Below, in pieces: positions 19,440-27,539 of a DNA stretch of 53,962 nucleotides. Numbering within the stretch: the stretch's first letter is position 1; the number at the start of each line of letters is the position of its first letter. Origin of the DNA: Mariprofundus sp. EBB-1 (GTDB taxonomy: Bacteria > Pseudomonadota > Zetaproteobacteria > Mariprofundales > Mariprofundaceae); assembly GCF_003665155.1 (NCBI RefSeq), contig NZ_RCFQ01000019.1, positions 1 through 53,962 of the forward strand, written 5' to 3'. The position numbers were made by a program, and so were the translations under genes. The notes under the pieces were generated by a model, which searched no databases, was not told where the DNA came from, and worked only from the letters and a program-made list of their open reading frames with translations.

Positions 19440-20509
19440 TATATTGTCTCCAGTATCGGATAATCGGTGTAACCATGTTCATCGCCGCCGTAAAATGTAG
19501 CCTGATCGGCGTCATTGAGTGCTGCATCCTGCATAAACCGTTCGGGTAGATCCGGATTGGCCAGATAGGGGATGCCGTAGGCCACAATGTCGGCATCGTC
19601 ATCGGCAATGACTGTATTGCCGCGTTTCTTGTCGTAACCGCCGTTGGCAATATAGAGGCCATCAAAATGTTGTTTGATCTGTTGCATATCGACACTGCTA
19701 TCTGTTGCACCTGTCATCGAAACCTCAACCACATGCAGAAAGGCCGGCTTGAGAGCAGAGAGTGCCGTGGCGACATGGTTGAACAGTGCTTGCGGATCGG
19801 AGTCCTGCATATCGTTGAAGGCATTGATAGGTGAAATGCGGACACCCACTTTGTCTGCGCCGATTTCATTGCATACGGCCGTAGTGACTTCCAGTAACAA
19901 ACGGGCGCGATTTTCAATGGACCCACCGTAAGCATCGGTGCGGCTGTTGCTGCCATCACGCAGGAACTGATCCAGCAAGTAGCCATTGGCCGAATGGATT
20001 TCCACGCCATCAAAACCTGCCTGCACTGCACAGGCTGCGGCATGACGATACTGTTCGATAATACCGTCAATTTCCTCCAGTTCCAGCGCTCTGGGGGTGA
20101 TGAAATCTTTCAACCCTTCATAGGTAAATGCCTGACCTTCCGGCTGGATAGCAGATGGCGCGACAGGCGCTTCGCCCTGGTGAAAATCAGGGTGCGATAC
20201 ACGCCCGCAATGCCATAATTGCACAAAGATATGGCCACCCTTTGCATGCACGGCATCGGTTACAGCCTTCCAGCCGGCAATCTGCTCCTCGTTATAGATG
20301 CCCGGCGTAGCCGGATAACCGACGCCCTGCTCAGAAATTTGAGCACCTTCGGTGATGATCAATCCGGCACTGGCTCGCTGTTGATAATATTCAGCCATCA
20401 GCGGAGTGGGCGTGCCACCCGGTGCGCGGTTGCGTGTCATTGGCGCCATCGCCATGCGATTGCCTAGGGTTAGCGACCCCATTTGAACGGTCGAAAATAA
20501 AGTTGTCAT
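19439..20509 (-). CDS. Old yellow enzyme family alkene reductase (NemA-like)
   Basis: This 356-residue FMN enzyme reduces activated C=C bonds and nitro compounds with NAD(P)H. Family marks are the N-terminal GNRMAMAPMTRNRA, the substrate-contact region QLWHCGRVSHPDF, the AGFDGVEIHSANGYLLDQFL block and GVRISPINAFND. Length and order match NemA-type enzymes. AAGGAG sits just before the ATG. It is the first gene of a probable electrophile-detoxification operon with glutathionyl-hydroquinone reductase and pirin. An imperfect inverted-repeat element lies immediately upstream (20537-20669). I see no NemR-type repressor gene beside it. Confidence 0.93.
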   Translation of the reverse strand: MTTLFSTVQMGSLTLGNRMAMAPMTRNRAPGGTPTPLMAEYYQQRASAGLIITEGAQISEQGVGYPATPGIYNEEQIAGWKAVTDAVHAKGGHIFVQLWHCGRVSHPDFHQGEAPVAPSAIQPEGQAFTYEGLKDFITPRALELEEIDGIIEQYRHAAACAVQAGFDGVEIHSANGYLLDQFLRDGSNSRTDAYGGSIENRARLLLEVTTAVCNEIGADKVGVRISPINAFNDMQDSDPQALFNHVATALSALKPAFLHVVEVSMTGATDSSVDMQQIKQHFDGLYIANGGYDKKRGNTVIADDDADIVAYGIPYLANPDLPERFMQDAALNDADQATFYGGDEHGYTDYPILETI

Positions 20510-20536
20510 ACATGCTCCTTAAAAATATTTACTACA

Positions 20537-20669
20537 GAGGACGCAAAGGTTCGCAAGGGAGAGGCTATAAAAGAGATAGACATAACATCCTCTTACTATT
20601 TCAGGATGATAGCCGTCTATATCTTATTCTACTGTTTTACCTTTGCGAACCTTGGCGTCCTTTGCGGTT
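20537..20669. repeat. Inverted-repeat element with GGACGCAAAGG core, copy 1
   Basis: The left arm (20537-20560, core GGACGCAAAGGTTCGCAA) and the right arm (20640-20669, core TTTGCGAACCTTGGCGTCC) are imperfect inverted repeats around about 80 AT-rich bases. The right arm runs into the TGA codon of the nitroreductase-methyltransferase gene, so it overlaps a coding end. A second element with the same core lies on the other side of that gene at 21892-22134. Similar extragenic repeats are widespread in proteobacteria; their mobility is an inference. Confidence 0.8.
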
Positions 20670-21874
20670 CAAGCCTTTCTTAAAATAGAAAACAGGGCTT
20701 TGGGGGACTCTTCGCAGTCCGGTGAGCCAAAATAGCTGTCGCGTGACTCGATCAGTTCAAAACCATTGGCAAAAAAACGGTGTATATCCGCTTCGTTATA
20801 TCGGCAGGGAGGCCCCATCTCGCTGGTTTCATCCTTGTGAAAACATTTGAGTAGCAATAGGCCGTCCGGTGCTAATAGTTGTGCCATACTGTTCAGATAA
20901 GCTTGTTGGTCATTCGGATTCGGGAAGCAGTGGAAGACACCGCGATCAATAATCAGATCAAAGGAGCCGTGGAGCTGGCTATCCAACACATTATCGACCG
21001 TACAATGGATATCGACTTGTTCCTGTTCGGCCAGCACCCGTGCAGATGCTACGGCCGAGCTCGAGACATCGCTGGCGGTGACGCTGAATCCCATCTTTGC
21101 CAGTGCAACCGCCTGTGTGCCCGGGCCGCAACCTAGATCGAGAGCGGTGCCTCTGTTCAGGCTGCGATCTGTCAGTGTTCGGGCAAAGTCAGCATCCAGT
21201 TCAGGATAAAACCATGGTAGTTGTTCGGCTGATGTTTCCTGATAACGGGCTTCCCAGCCGGCTGCTGCCGGTGGGCTATATGTCGTTCCCCAACGGCCGT
21301 TATGAACGATTTCTGACAGGGGCTTACGCGTTCTGGAGGCGGCTTCCATGGGCTGGAAATCTGCATCGATTGTTGCGAGATCTGCAACATAGCCCAAGGC
21401 TGTGACGCTCATGATCTGTAAATTTTCAGGAATCGCGAGTGCGCTACTCAGGGCAGCAGAATCAAAGCCACCCATCTGATGGCTGGCAAGCCCCAGTGAC
21501 TCTGCCTGTAAGCAAAGGCATTGGGTGGCCTGACCTGCATCATATTCTGCCCATCGGTTGGTCTTACCATTATGGGGAAATATCGGATCTGTTGTAGTCA
21601 CGATCAGCACAGGGGCATGTGCTGCCCATAACTGATTCTTCGGCGCCAGTGCGTCCAGCACCAACTGCCAGCTGGCAGCATCATAGAAACGGTCAACGAC
21701 AAGATATTGCCAGGGCTCTGCTCCAAAGCAGGAGGGCGCCCAGCGAGCGGCTTCCAGGCAGCTGGCCACCTGTTCGGCTGAAACCGGCTTCGCTGCATCA
21801 AAGGCACGCGTGCTCCAGCGCTTGGCAAACAACCGTTCAATCGGCGCCTGCACATTTATCCGTTGTTGTGCCAT
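20669..21874 (-). CDS. Nitroreductase-SAM methyltransferase fusion
   Basis: This 401-residue protein joins two enzymes. Residues 1-195 are a nitroreductase-family FMN fold, with RWSTRAFD near the N-terminus, AARWAPSCFGAEPWQYLVV, and YDAGQATQCLCLQAESLGL followed by GGFDSAAL. Residues about 205-401 are a class I SAM-dependent methyltransferase with motif I ALDLGCGPGTQ (244-254), acidic motif II near ASDVSSSA, and FDLIIDRGVFHCF. The methyltransferase half resembles the TehB/thiopurine group. ATG 21874 is chosen because AAGGAG lies 6 bases upstream. There is no frameshift; the two halves are joined by a short linker. The substrate is unknown. A reduce-then-methylate activity on a nitro, quinone or metalloid compound is an inference from the fusion. 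Confidence 0.88.
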   Translation of the reverse strand: MAQQRINVQAPIERLFAKRWSTRAFDAAKPVSAEQVASCLEAARWAPSCFGAEPWQYLVVDRFYDAASWQLVLDALAPKNQLWAAHAPVLIVTTTDPIFPHNGKTNRWAEYDAGQATQCLCLQAESLGLASHQMGGFDSAALSSALAIPENLQIMSVTALGYVADLATIDADFQPMEAASRTRKPLSEIVHNGRWGTTYSPPAAAGWEARYQETSAEQLPWFYPELDADFARTLTDRSLNRGTALDLGCGPGTQAVALAKMGFSVTASDVSSSAVASARVLAEQEQVDIHCTVDNVLDSQLHGSFDLIIDRGVFHCFPNPNDQQAYLNSMAQLLAPDGLLLLKCFHKDETSEMGPPCRYNEADIHRFFANGFELIESRDSYFGSPDCEESPKALFSILRKA

Positions 21875-21891
21875 ATGAACTCCTTGATATT

Positions 21892-22134
21892 TTTGAACCG
21901 CAAAGGACGCAAAGGAAATACTTAAGAAATGGGAGTATCCGCTCCAGATCATGTTTTGTTTGCTGGTTCGACTTAAATTTTAACTGCAAAAGTGCACAAT
22001 GGATAAGCGAAACAAGGGGCAATACATTGTGTGCTCGCTTTATATTCCATGCCGTCGTATGTTATGAATGTATTCAGCACGCTATATATAATTTGCTTTT
22101 CCTTTGCGAATCTTTGCGTTCTTTGCGGTGAAAG
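21892..22134. repeat. Inverted-repeat element with GGACGCAAAGG core, copy 2
   Basis: The left arm (21892-21918, core GAACCGCAAAGGACGCAAAGG) and the right arm (22097-22134, core CCTTTGCGAATCTTTGCGTT, then CTTTGCGGT) are imperfect inverted repeats around about 180 bases. The centre holds no convincing gene. It shares its arm sequence with the copy at 20537-20669 and lies between the start of the nitroreductase fusion and the end of the CDGSH gene. Confidence 0.8.
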
Positions 22135-22139
22135 CGTTG

Positions 22140-22376
22140 TTACAGGTTGTTATGTGATCCGTCGCAGAAGGGTGGGTTTTTCGTCTGCTTACACTGACAT
22201 AGTGCAACTGTTTTTTTCTCAGTGATTTCAATCACCTCGGGGGTAAACGTCGTGCCTTTATGTGAGCCATCACAAAAGGGCTGATTGGCTGATTTACCAC
22301 AGCTACACCAGTAATATGTACCAGCTTCAAGTTCAAGCACGGCGGGTTCTTTTGCTGCAATTGTTGCTTCACTCAT
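22140..22376 (-). CDS. Dual CDGSH iron-sulfur domain protein
   Basis: This 78-residue protein has two CDGSH motifs: CSCGKSANQPFCDGSH and CQCKQTKNPPFCDGSH. Each 3Cys-1His set binds a [2Fe-2S] cluster in characterised family members. It has no signal peptide and is probably cytoplasmic. AGGAG precedes the ATG by 7-8 bases. It is downstream of yceI on the same strand, but a strong hairpin between them (22417-22445) suggests separate transcripts. Its stop lies only about 6 bases from the arm of a repeat element. The redox partner is not evident. Confidence 0.93.
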   Translation of the reverse strand: MSEATIAAKEPAVLELEAGTYYWCSCGKSANQPFCDGSHKGTTFTPEVIEITEKKTVALCQCKQTKNPPFCDGSHNNL

Positions 22377-22416
22377 ATCTAACTCCTTTTATTTATCATT
22401 TGTGCATCATGAATAA

Positions 22417-22445
22417 GGCCGGGGCGAGAGGAGGAGGCCCCGGCC
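22417..22445 (-). terminator. Hairpin terminator downstream of yceI
   Basis: A perfect 9-bp stem, GGCCGGGGC (22417-22425) and GCCCCGGCC (22437-22445), encloses an 11-base loop. Read on the minus strand, after yceI, it is followed by a weak T-containing tract (TTATTCAT). Read on the plus strand, it is followed by TTTCTTTCTGTTT. It could therefore stop transcripts in both directions. The stem is very stable, but the U-tract for yceI is imperfect. Confidence 0.6.
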
Positions 22446-22492
22446 AGTTTCTTTCTGTTTAGATTATCGCGTGCTGGCAAGGCCAGTGTTTG

Positions 22493-23077
22493 CTATTGGC
22501 GAACACCCTCAATTGAGAAGAAGAGTTCGACGTTGTTAGCAACCGGACCGAGCATTGCAGCTTTTTTCATATTATAGTCGGAGAGGTGCAGAGTGGTCGA
22601 ACCTTCAAAACCGCGACGGAATCCGCCCCATGGATCTTTACCGGCACCAACCTGTTTCACATCAAATGATATTGCCTTAGTTACACCGCGCAGGGTGAAT
22701 TTTCCCTTCAGTACAGCAGTGCCATCGCCCTTATCTTCAAAGCTCGTACTGGTGAAGCTTGCCTTTGGATAGTTGGCAACATCAAAAAAATCAGCACTTC
22801 TTAAATGTTTATCACGTTCGGCATGGTTGGAATCGATACTGGCTACATCAATTTCTGTGCTTACGCTGCTGTTTGCAGGGTGTGCTTCATCATAGGTGTA
22901 AGAGCCGGTAAATGTGTTGAAGTTACCGATCAACCAGCTGTAACCCAGGTGTTTTACTTTGAACTGAATAAAGGCGTGCTGGCCTTTGATGTCAAATGTA
23001 TAGTTTTCTGCGGCTTGTGCTGTTACGGTAAAGCCCAGTGCCAGTATTAGCGATAGTAAAAGTTGTTTAAGTTTCAT
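22493..23077 (-). CDS. YceI family periplasmic lipid-binding protein
   Basis: This 194-residue YceI protein has a signal peptide of about 22 residues ending TAQA-AE. YceI proteins form a lipocalin-like barrel that binds isoprenoid or fatty-acyl ligands in studied cases. The mature part begins YTFDIKGQHAFIQFKVKHLG, and VASIDSNHAERDKHLRSADFF and FTLRGVTKAISFDV are typical. AAGGAG precedes the start. It is 20 bases after the cytochrome b561 gene, a common pairing that suggests joint handling of a lipid-soluble redox ligand such as a quinone. The divergent LysR gene is the likely regulator. Confidence 0.93.
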   Translation of the reverse strand: MKLKQLLLSLILALGFTVTAQAAENYTFDIKGQHAFIQFKVKHLGYSWLIGNFNTFTGSYTYDEAHPANSSVSTEIDVASIDSNHAERDKHLRSADFFDVANYPKASFTSTSFEDKGDGTAVLKGKFTLRGVTKAISFDVKQVGAGKDPWGGFRRGFEGSTTLHLSDYNMKKAAMLGPVANNVELFFSIEGVRQ

Positions 23078-23097
23078 GGTTGTATCTCCTTGGTTTT

Positions 23098-23637
23098 TTA
23101 TTTTTTTCCTAACATACGCATTAACGTAGTATCTTTATCAATAAAATGGTGTTTCAGTGCTGCTCCCGCATGTGCGACCGCCAGTGCTATGACTGCCCAT
23201 GCGATATAGAGATGAATCAGACCGATCAGATCAGCCTCTTCTTTGGTGAATGAAAAACTAGCCGGCACAGTGAACAGGCCGAACAGATCAATGCCGACGC
23301 CTTCTGCGGTAGGGATCAAATAGCCTGTTATGGTGATGCCAAACAACAACAGGTAGTGACTACGGTGAACGAGTAGAGCAATGCATTGTTCCCAGGCTTC
23401 TCCCATCAGGTTGGGACGTGTATTGCTTAACCTCCAGACCCATCGAAAGATCAAAGCAAATAGCAGTAACATGCCGATGCCTTTATGGATGTAGGGGGCA
23501 TCGTGATACCAGCTGTCGTAATAGTTGAGCTCCACCATCCACAAGCCAAGGCCGAACATGCCGAAGATGATCAGCGCCATCAGCCAGTGCATAATGATGG
23601 CAATAAGGCCGTATGATGTTGATGTATTGCGTAACAC
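23098..23637 (-). CDS. Cytochrome b561 family diheme membrane protein
   Basis: This 179-residue inner-membrane protein has four helices and the haem-ligand histidines expected for bacterial b561: one in IMHWLMAL, one in YIHKGIGML, one in VHRSHYLLLFG and one in VAHAGAALKHHFID. Such proteins exchange electrons with quinones, and some oxidise superoxide. The start is GTG at 23637, because GAGGAGG lies 9 bases upstream and the family usually begins with LRNT-like residues; the frame is open to 23739. It leads a two-gene operon with yceI. A candidate promoter and LysR-type dyad lie just upstream. Confidence 0.9.
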   Translation of the reverse strand: MLRNTSTSYGLIAIIMHWLMALIIFGMFGLGLWMVELNYYDSWYHDAPYIHKGIGMLLLFALIFRWVWRLSNTRPNLMGEAWEQCIALLVHRSHYLLLFGITITGYLIPTAEGVGIDLFGLFTVPASFSFTKEEADLIGLIHLYIAWAVIALAVAHAGAALKHHFIDKDTTLMRMLGKK

Positions 23638-23711
23638 GCTCTGTAGCCTCCTCTTTGTGCCCTTCTTTTTGGGTGGTGGAACTATGATGCGTGGAATGAT
23701 TGAAGAAAAGT

Positions 23712-23739
23712 ATAATAAACCAATAGACTTGATTAACAA
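23712..23739 (-). promoter_or_regulatory. Candidate promoter of the b561-yceI operon
   Basis: Read on the minus strand, TTGTTA (23739-23734) and TATTAT (23717-23712) are separated by 16 bases, close to sigma70 consensus. The start of transcription would be about 23705, giving a leader of about 70 bases before the GTG start codon of the cytochrome b561 gene. Confidence 0.55.
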
Positions 23740-23742
23740 ATC
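23731..23742. promoter_or_regulatory. LysR-type dyad between the LysR gene and b561-yceI
   Basis: GATTAACAAATC is a GAT-N6-ATC dyad, the form of many LysR-family sites. It lies 18 bases before the LysR start codon and covers the -35 box of the divergent b561 promoter. That position fits autoregulation plus control of the neighbouring operon. It is a pattern match only. Confidence 0.4.
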
Positions 23743-23759
23743 GAATCGTATAGTTTTTC

Positions 23760-24647
23760 ATGATGACGTTGGAACAGTTGCGTGCTCTGTGCGCTGTGGT
23801 CGAACAAGGAGGCTTTCACGCCGCCTCCGTTGCCCTGTTTCGCAGCCAGTCGGCGATCAGTATTGCGGTAAAGAACCTGGAACAGGAATTGGAGATCTCT
23901 CTGTTTGATCGCAGCTCTTATCGCCCTATCTTAACGCCAGAAGGGCAGGTGCTTTACGGCAAAGCCAAAAGTATTCTCTCCCGTTCGGATGAGATGAGCA
24001 GTATTGCGAAACACTTTGCAAAAGGTGCCGAAACTGAAGTCTCTATCGCTCTTGGGGCGATTGCTCCGGTAGAAGAGGTGTTGGAGGTCATCAAACAAAT
24101 TTCTGAAACAGCGCCAGCCACGCGCATGAGTTTGCAGGTTGAAAATATGGGTGGCACGATTGAACGCTTGTTAGAAAAAGATGTCGATTTCGCCATTGCT
24201 GAGCGATTCATGCCAGTACCGTACACCGAAGAGGTGCGTCTCACTTCTACAGAGATGATCGCAGTAATCTCCCCTGACTTTCCTCTGGCAACTCATTATC
24301 CGGCTATCACCGTATCAGATCTGGAGCAGTATGTTCAAGTGGTGGTACGCGATACCAGTCGCAATCAACCCAGACGCTCAGCAGGTATTCTCGAGGGCGC
24401 AAACCAGTGGCTGGTCAACGATTTTGACATGAAGAAACGCATGATTCAATCCGGTGCAGGCTGGGGGCGTATGCCTAAACACCGCGTCGCAGAAGAGTTG
24501 CTTGATGGCAGTCTACTGCCGCTCTGTGGTAAAGAACTCGATCCGTTAAAGATCGATATCTATCTGTTCAGAAGGGCTAATGAACCCATGGGCCCTGTTG
24601 GCGAACGCCTCTGGCAACAATTGCAGTCCCGTATTTATATACCATAG
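23760..24647 (+). CDS. LysR family transcriptional regulator
   Basis: This 295-residue LysR regulator has an N-terminal winged helix (2-60) with TLEQLRALCAVVEQGGFHAA and SQSAISIAVKNLEQELEISL, and a periplasmic-binding-like effector domain (about 88-290). It is divergent from cytochrome b561-yceI across 122 bases containing a candidate dyad, so it probably controls that operon. Two adjacent ATG codons (23760, 23763) could start it. The inducer is unknown; a redox-active or lipid-soluble compound is an inference from the neighbours. Confidence 0.93.
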   Translation: MMTLEQLRALCAVVEQGGFHAASVALFRSQSAISIAVKNLEQELEISLFDRSSYRPILTPEGQVLYGKAKSILSRSDEMSSIAKHFAKGAETEVSIALGAIAPVEEVLEVIKQISETAPATRMSLQVENMGGTIERLLEKDVDFAIAERFMPVPYTEEVRLTSTEMIAVISPDFPLATHYPAITVSDLEQYVQVVVRDTSRNQPRRSAGILEGANQWLVNDFDMKKRMIQSGAGWGRMPKHRVAEELLDGSLLPLCGKELDPLKIDIYLFRRANEPMGPVGERLWQQLQSRIYIP

Positions 24648-24705
24648 TCCTAACGTATTTGGTGGATGCTAGTGCAAAGCGGTTTTGCTGTGCTATGCTT
24701 TCGGC

Positions 24706-25515
24706 ATGATTCGCGGTGATAAACTTAGTAAAGTATATGGTACCACTACGGCAGTATCTTCCACAGATATACATGTGCGTGATGCTGCTATTACAGTTAT
24801 TATGGGTGGTTCAGGTTCAGGTAAAACCACCCTGCTCAGGCTGTTGGCCGGATTAGAGAAACCAACTGCAGGTCATATCTGGTATGGTGATGAAGACCTC
24901 TGTACGATGACTGATAATCGTCTGTATGAACTGCGCGAAAGCATGGGGATGCTATTCCAGTACTCTGCCCTGCTGAACTCCTTAAATGTCTATGACAATG
25001 TGGCTTTTCCGCTGCATGAGCATACGGATCTGGATGAAGAGGTTATTCGCACGATGGTATCCATGAAACTTGAACAGGTCGGGTTACGTGGCTTTGAACA
25101 TCTCATGCCTTCCGAATTATCCGGTGGGATGGCTAAGCGTGTTGCCTTTGCGCGTGCCATGGCGATGGATCCGAAAATCGTCTTTTTTGACGAACCGACA
25201 TCCGGTCTGGATCCTATATCCGCAGGTGTAATCAGTACTTTGATTCGGGAGACATCAACCAAGAACCGCATGACATCGATTGTTGTTACCCATGATGTTG
25301 GTGCAGGCCTGTCTATGGGGGATAATGTTATTCTGTTGTGGCAGGGCCGTATTATTGCTGAAGGAACCCCCGATGAAATCAGACACAGCGATGATGAGCG
25401 TGTGCAACAATTTTTGGAAGGTCGGCCGGATGGACCGATTCCTTTTTCACGCAGTACAACCTCCTATGTCGATGACCTCACCCACAAACCGGGTACAGTG
25501 AGATTAGAATCATGA
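24706..25515 (+). CDS. mlaF: Phospholipid ABC transporter ATP-binding protein MlaF
   Basis: This 269-residue ATPase powers the Mla system, which moves phospholipids between inner and outer membranes. Walker A is GGSGSGKTT, the Q-loop lies in MLFQYSALLNSLNVYDNVAF (typical of MlaF), the signature is LSGGMAKRVAFARA, and Walker B is IVFFDEPTSGLDP. The C-terminal part after the ABC core (about 225-269) is longer than a minimal ATPase and could hold a subunit contact. ATG 24706 gives the usual MlaF N-terminus; an in-frame TTG at 24685 exists. The stop overlaps mlaE by four bases. No MlaB-like STAS gene is present in this operon. Confidence 0.92.
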   Translation: MIRGDKLSKVYGTTTAVSSTDIHVRDAAITVIMGGSGSGKTTLLRLLAGLEKPTAGHIWYGDEDLCTMTDNRLYELRESMGMLFQYSALLNSLNVYDNVAFPLHEHTDLDEEVIRTMVSMKLEQVGLRGFEHLMPSELSGGMAKRVAFARAMAMDPKIVFFDEPTSGLDPISAGVISTLIRETSTKNRMTSIVVTHDVGAGLSMGDNVILLWQGRIIAEGTPDEIRHSDDERVQQFLEGRPDGPIPFSRSTTSYVDDLTHKPGTVRLES

Positions 25516-26315
25516 GTGATGTGACTTTTGTGCAACAATCAGCATTAGCCGTGTTTTTTGGCCGTCTCGGGCGCTCCACACTCTCTGGTATGGAGAAGCT
25601 TGGTGATGCGACCATGCTTGGTTTTCACGCCTTAGGCCTTATTTTTTCCAAGCCATGGCAAGGCAAACATTTTGTATTACAGCTTTATGCTTTGGGCGTT
25701 GGCTCCTTAGCCATTATTGTGGTTACGGGCGCTTTCACCGGCATGGTATTGGCGCTGCAGGGTTATTACACCCTGGCCAAATTTGGTTCAGAATCACTGC
25801 TTGGAGCAGGTGTAGGCATGTCGATTATCAGGGAGCTCGGGCCTGTGCTTGGGGCTTTTATGATTATCGGGCGGGCAGGTTCCAGTATTACCGCTGAAAT
25901 TGGTATTATGCGTGTAACCGAGCAAACCGATGCGTTGGAAATGATGGCCGTAAATCCGAAGCGGCGCATTCTATTGCCGCGTATTGTGGCTGTAATCATC
26001 GCCGTACCGCTACTCGTCGCCATCTTTGATGTGGTAGGGATTGGTTCCGGTTACATCGTTGGTGTTGAGCTGCTCGGTGTGAATCCCGGCGCCTACATTG
26101 CCGAGTTGGTCGCCAAAGTTGGCATGCATGATATTTATGGTGGCTTGGTGAAGTCAGTCGTGTTCGGTTTTCTGATCGGCATGATCTGTTCATATATGGG
26201 TTACCGTTCGACCCCGACCACTGAAGGTGTTGCTCAGGCAACAACTCAGGCTGTGGTCATTTCATCAGTCAGCGTACTCATTGTCGATTACATATTAACC
26301 TCATTTTACCTGTAA
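25512..26315 (+). CDS. mlaE: Phospholipid ABC transporter permease MlaE
   Basis: This 267-residue inner-membrane permease has about five helices. It carries family marks FTGMVLALQGYYTL, IIRELGPVLGAFMIIGRAGS, EIGIMRVTEQTDALEMMAV, and SYMGYRSTPTTEGV near the end. It forms a dimer with MlaF ATPases and the MlaD hexamer in studied species. It starts within the mlaF stop (ATGA). Confidence 0.93.
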   Translation: MSDVTFVQQSALAVFFGRLGRSTLSGMEKLGDATMLGFHALGLIFSKPWQGKHFVLQLYALGVGSLAIIVVTGAFTGMVLALQGYYTLAKFGSESLLGAGVGMSIIRELGPVLGAFMIIGRAGSSITAEIGIMRVTEQTDALEMMAVNPKRRILLPRIVAVIIAVPLLVAIFDVVGIGSGYIVGVELLGVNPGAYIAELVAKVGMHDIYGGLVKSVVFGFLIGMICSYMGYRSTPTTEGVAQATTQAVVISSVSVLIVDYILTSFYL

Positions 26316-26396
26316 TAACGATGATGAGAGAAACGGGTTTGATGCAATTTAAGAATTTACTACAGTTTGACTATTCAACTGTAACTGGAGAATCAA

Positions 26397-26846
26397 ATGC
26401 AAGCGTATAGACGTGTTGAAATGACTGTAGGTGTTTTTGTGATTGTCGGGCTACTTGCCATTAGTTGGTTGGCTATCAAAGTGGGGCAAGTCGGAGGTAT
26501 TGGAGAATCCGGCTATACACTTATTGCCAATTTTGACGATGCTGGCGGCGTTCGCAAAGGTAGTGATGTGATGATGGCAGGTGTTGCTATCGGCCGTATC
26601 AACTCGGTAACACTCACGGATAATGATCATGCGACCATGGTGCTACGCATCAATGAGGGCATAAAAATCACTGAAGATGCATTCGCATCGGTGCGTACCA
26701 AAGGGATCATTGGTGATCGCTACATCAGAATCACGCAGGGTATGGATGATACAAGTCTTGAACCGGGCAGTGAAATTGAAGAAACAGAATCTGCGATCAA
26801 TATTGAAGACTTGATCAGTAAGTATATTTTCAGCGGTAAGGAGTAA
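26397..26846 (+). CDS. mlaD: MCE-domain phospholipid-binding protein MlaD
   Basis: This 149-residue protein has one N-terminal helix (about 8-28) and a single MCE domain (about 38-118). The domain opens with YTLIANFDDAGGVRKGSDVM and contains VRTKGIIGDRYIRITQG. MlaD forms a hexameric ring on MlaE through which lipid passes. TGGAGAATCAA lies just before the ATG. An 81-base gap separates it from mlaE. Confidence 0.92.
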   Translation: MQAYRRVEMTVGVFVIVGLLAISWLAIKVGQVGGIGESGYTLIANFDDAGGVRKGSDVMMAGVAIGRINSVTLTDNDHATMVLRINEGIKITEDAFASVRTKGIIGDRYIRITQGMDDTSLEPGSEIEETESAINIEDLISKYIFSGKE

Positions 26847-26924
26847 AGATTCCACTTCGGGTCACCAAAACCTGATGTAGTCTAAGCCTGTAATAACCTG
26901 TAAGTAGAGAACCAAGGAGTTTCT

Positions 26925-27539
26925 ATGAAACACATTCAACTAATTTTTACCATGATCATCAGCATGCTTTTCTCTATGCCGGCATGGGCGGAGAGTGATG
27001 GTAACCCAAAGGCTGTAATAGAAAGCACCATCACCCAGATTATTGAGGTGCTCAATGCACGTGAAGATAAAACGACTATTTCCAGCAAAGACCGTGATGC
27101 GATCCGCCAAGCGATAGAAGGGCGCTTTGACTACAGTGACATGGCCATGCGCAGCCTGGGTAAGCCATGGAAAAAGCTGGATGACGCTGAAAAACTACAT
27201 TTCACCGAGGTTTTTCGAGACCTGCTGGAGCGTTCATATGGTAACCGCTTAAGTGATTACAAAGGACAGAAAGTAATCTTTGCTGATGCGATCAGAAAAA
27301 ATGATAAAGCACTGGTTAAATCCACTGTTGTGGATGGCACACGTGAAACGCCCGTCGATTATAAGTTGCATCAAACGAACAGTGGTTGGCAGGTCTATGA
27401 TATCCGCATTGAAGGCACCAGTATGGTGCGTACCTTTCATCAGGACTTCAAATCCACACTTGGCGATGGCGGATATAAAGCATTAGTGAAAGCGCTGGAA
27501 GAAAAGGTCGCTAAATTAAAGGCTAAGGACGAAGGCTGA
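26925..27539 (+). CDS. mlaC: Periplasmic phospholipid carrier MlaC
   Basis: This 204-residue protein has a signal peptide of about 22 residues (MLFSMPAWA-ES) and the MlaC/Ttg2D fold: helical N-terminus followed by DRDAIRQAIEGRFDYSDMAM, FTEVFRDLLERSYGNRLSDY, and the strand-rich KLHQTNSGWQVYDIRIEG. It shuttles phospholipid between MlaD and the outer membrane. AAGGAG precedes the ATG. Its stop codon is contained in CTGA (27536-27539), whose CTG is the likely start of the following AsmA-like gene. Confidence 0.92.
   Translation: MKHIQLIFTMIISMLFSMPAWAESDGNPKAVIESTITQIIEVLNAREDKTTISSKDRDAIRQAIEGRFDYSDMAMRSLGKPWKKLDDAEKLHFTEVFRDLLERSYGNRLSDYKGQKVIFADAIRKNDKALVKSTVVDGTRETPVDYKLHQTNSGWQVYDIRIEGTSMVRTFHQDFKSTLGDGGYKALVKALEEKVAKLKAKDEG

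Noticed and set aside
21619-22131. 170-residue open frame on the plus strand
   Set aside because: It begins antisense inside the nitroreductase domain and runs through the inverted-repeat element. It has no recognisable domain and no proper start context.
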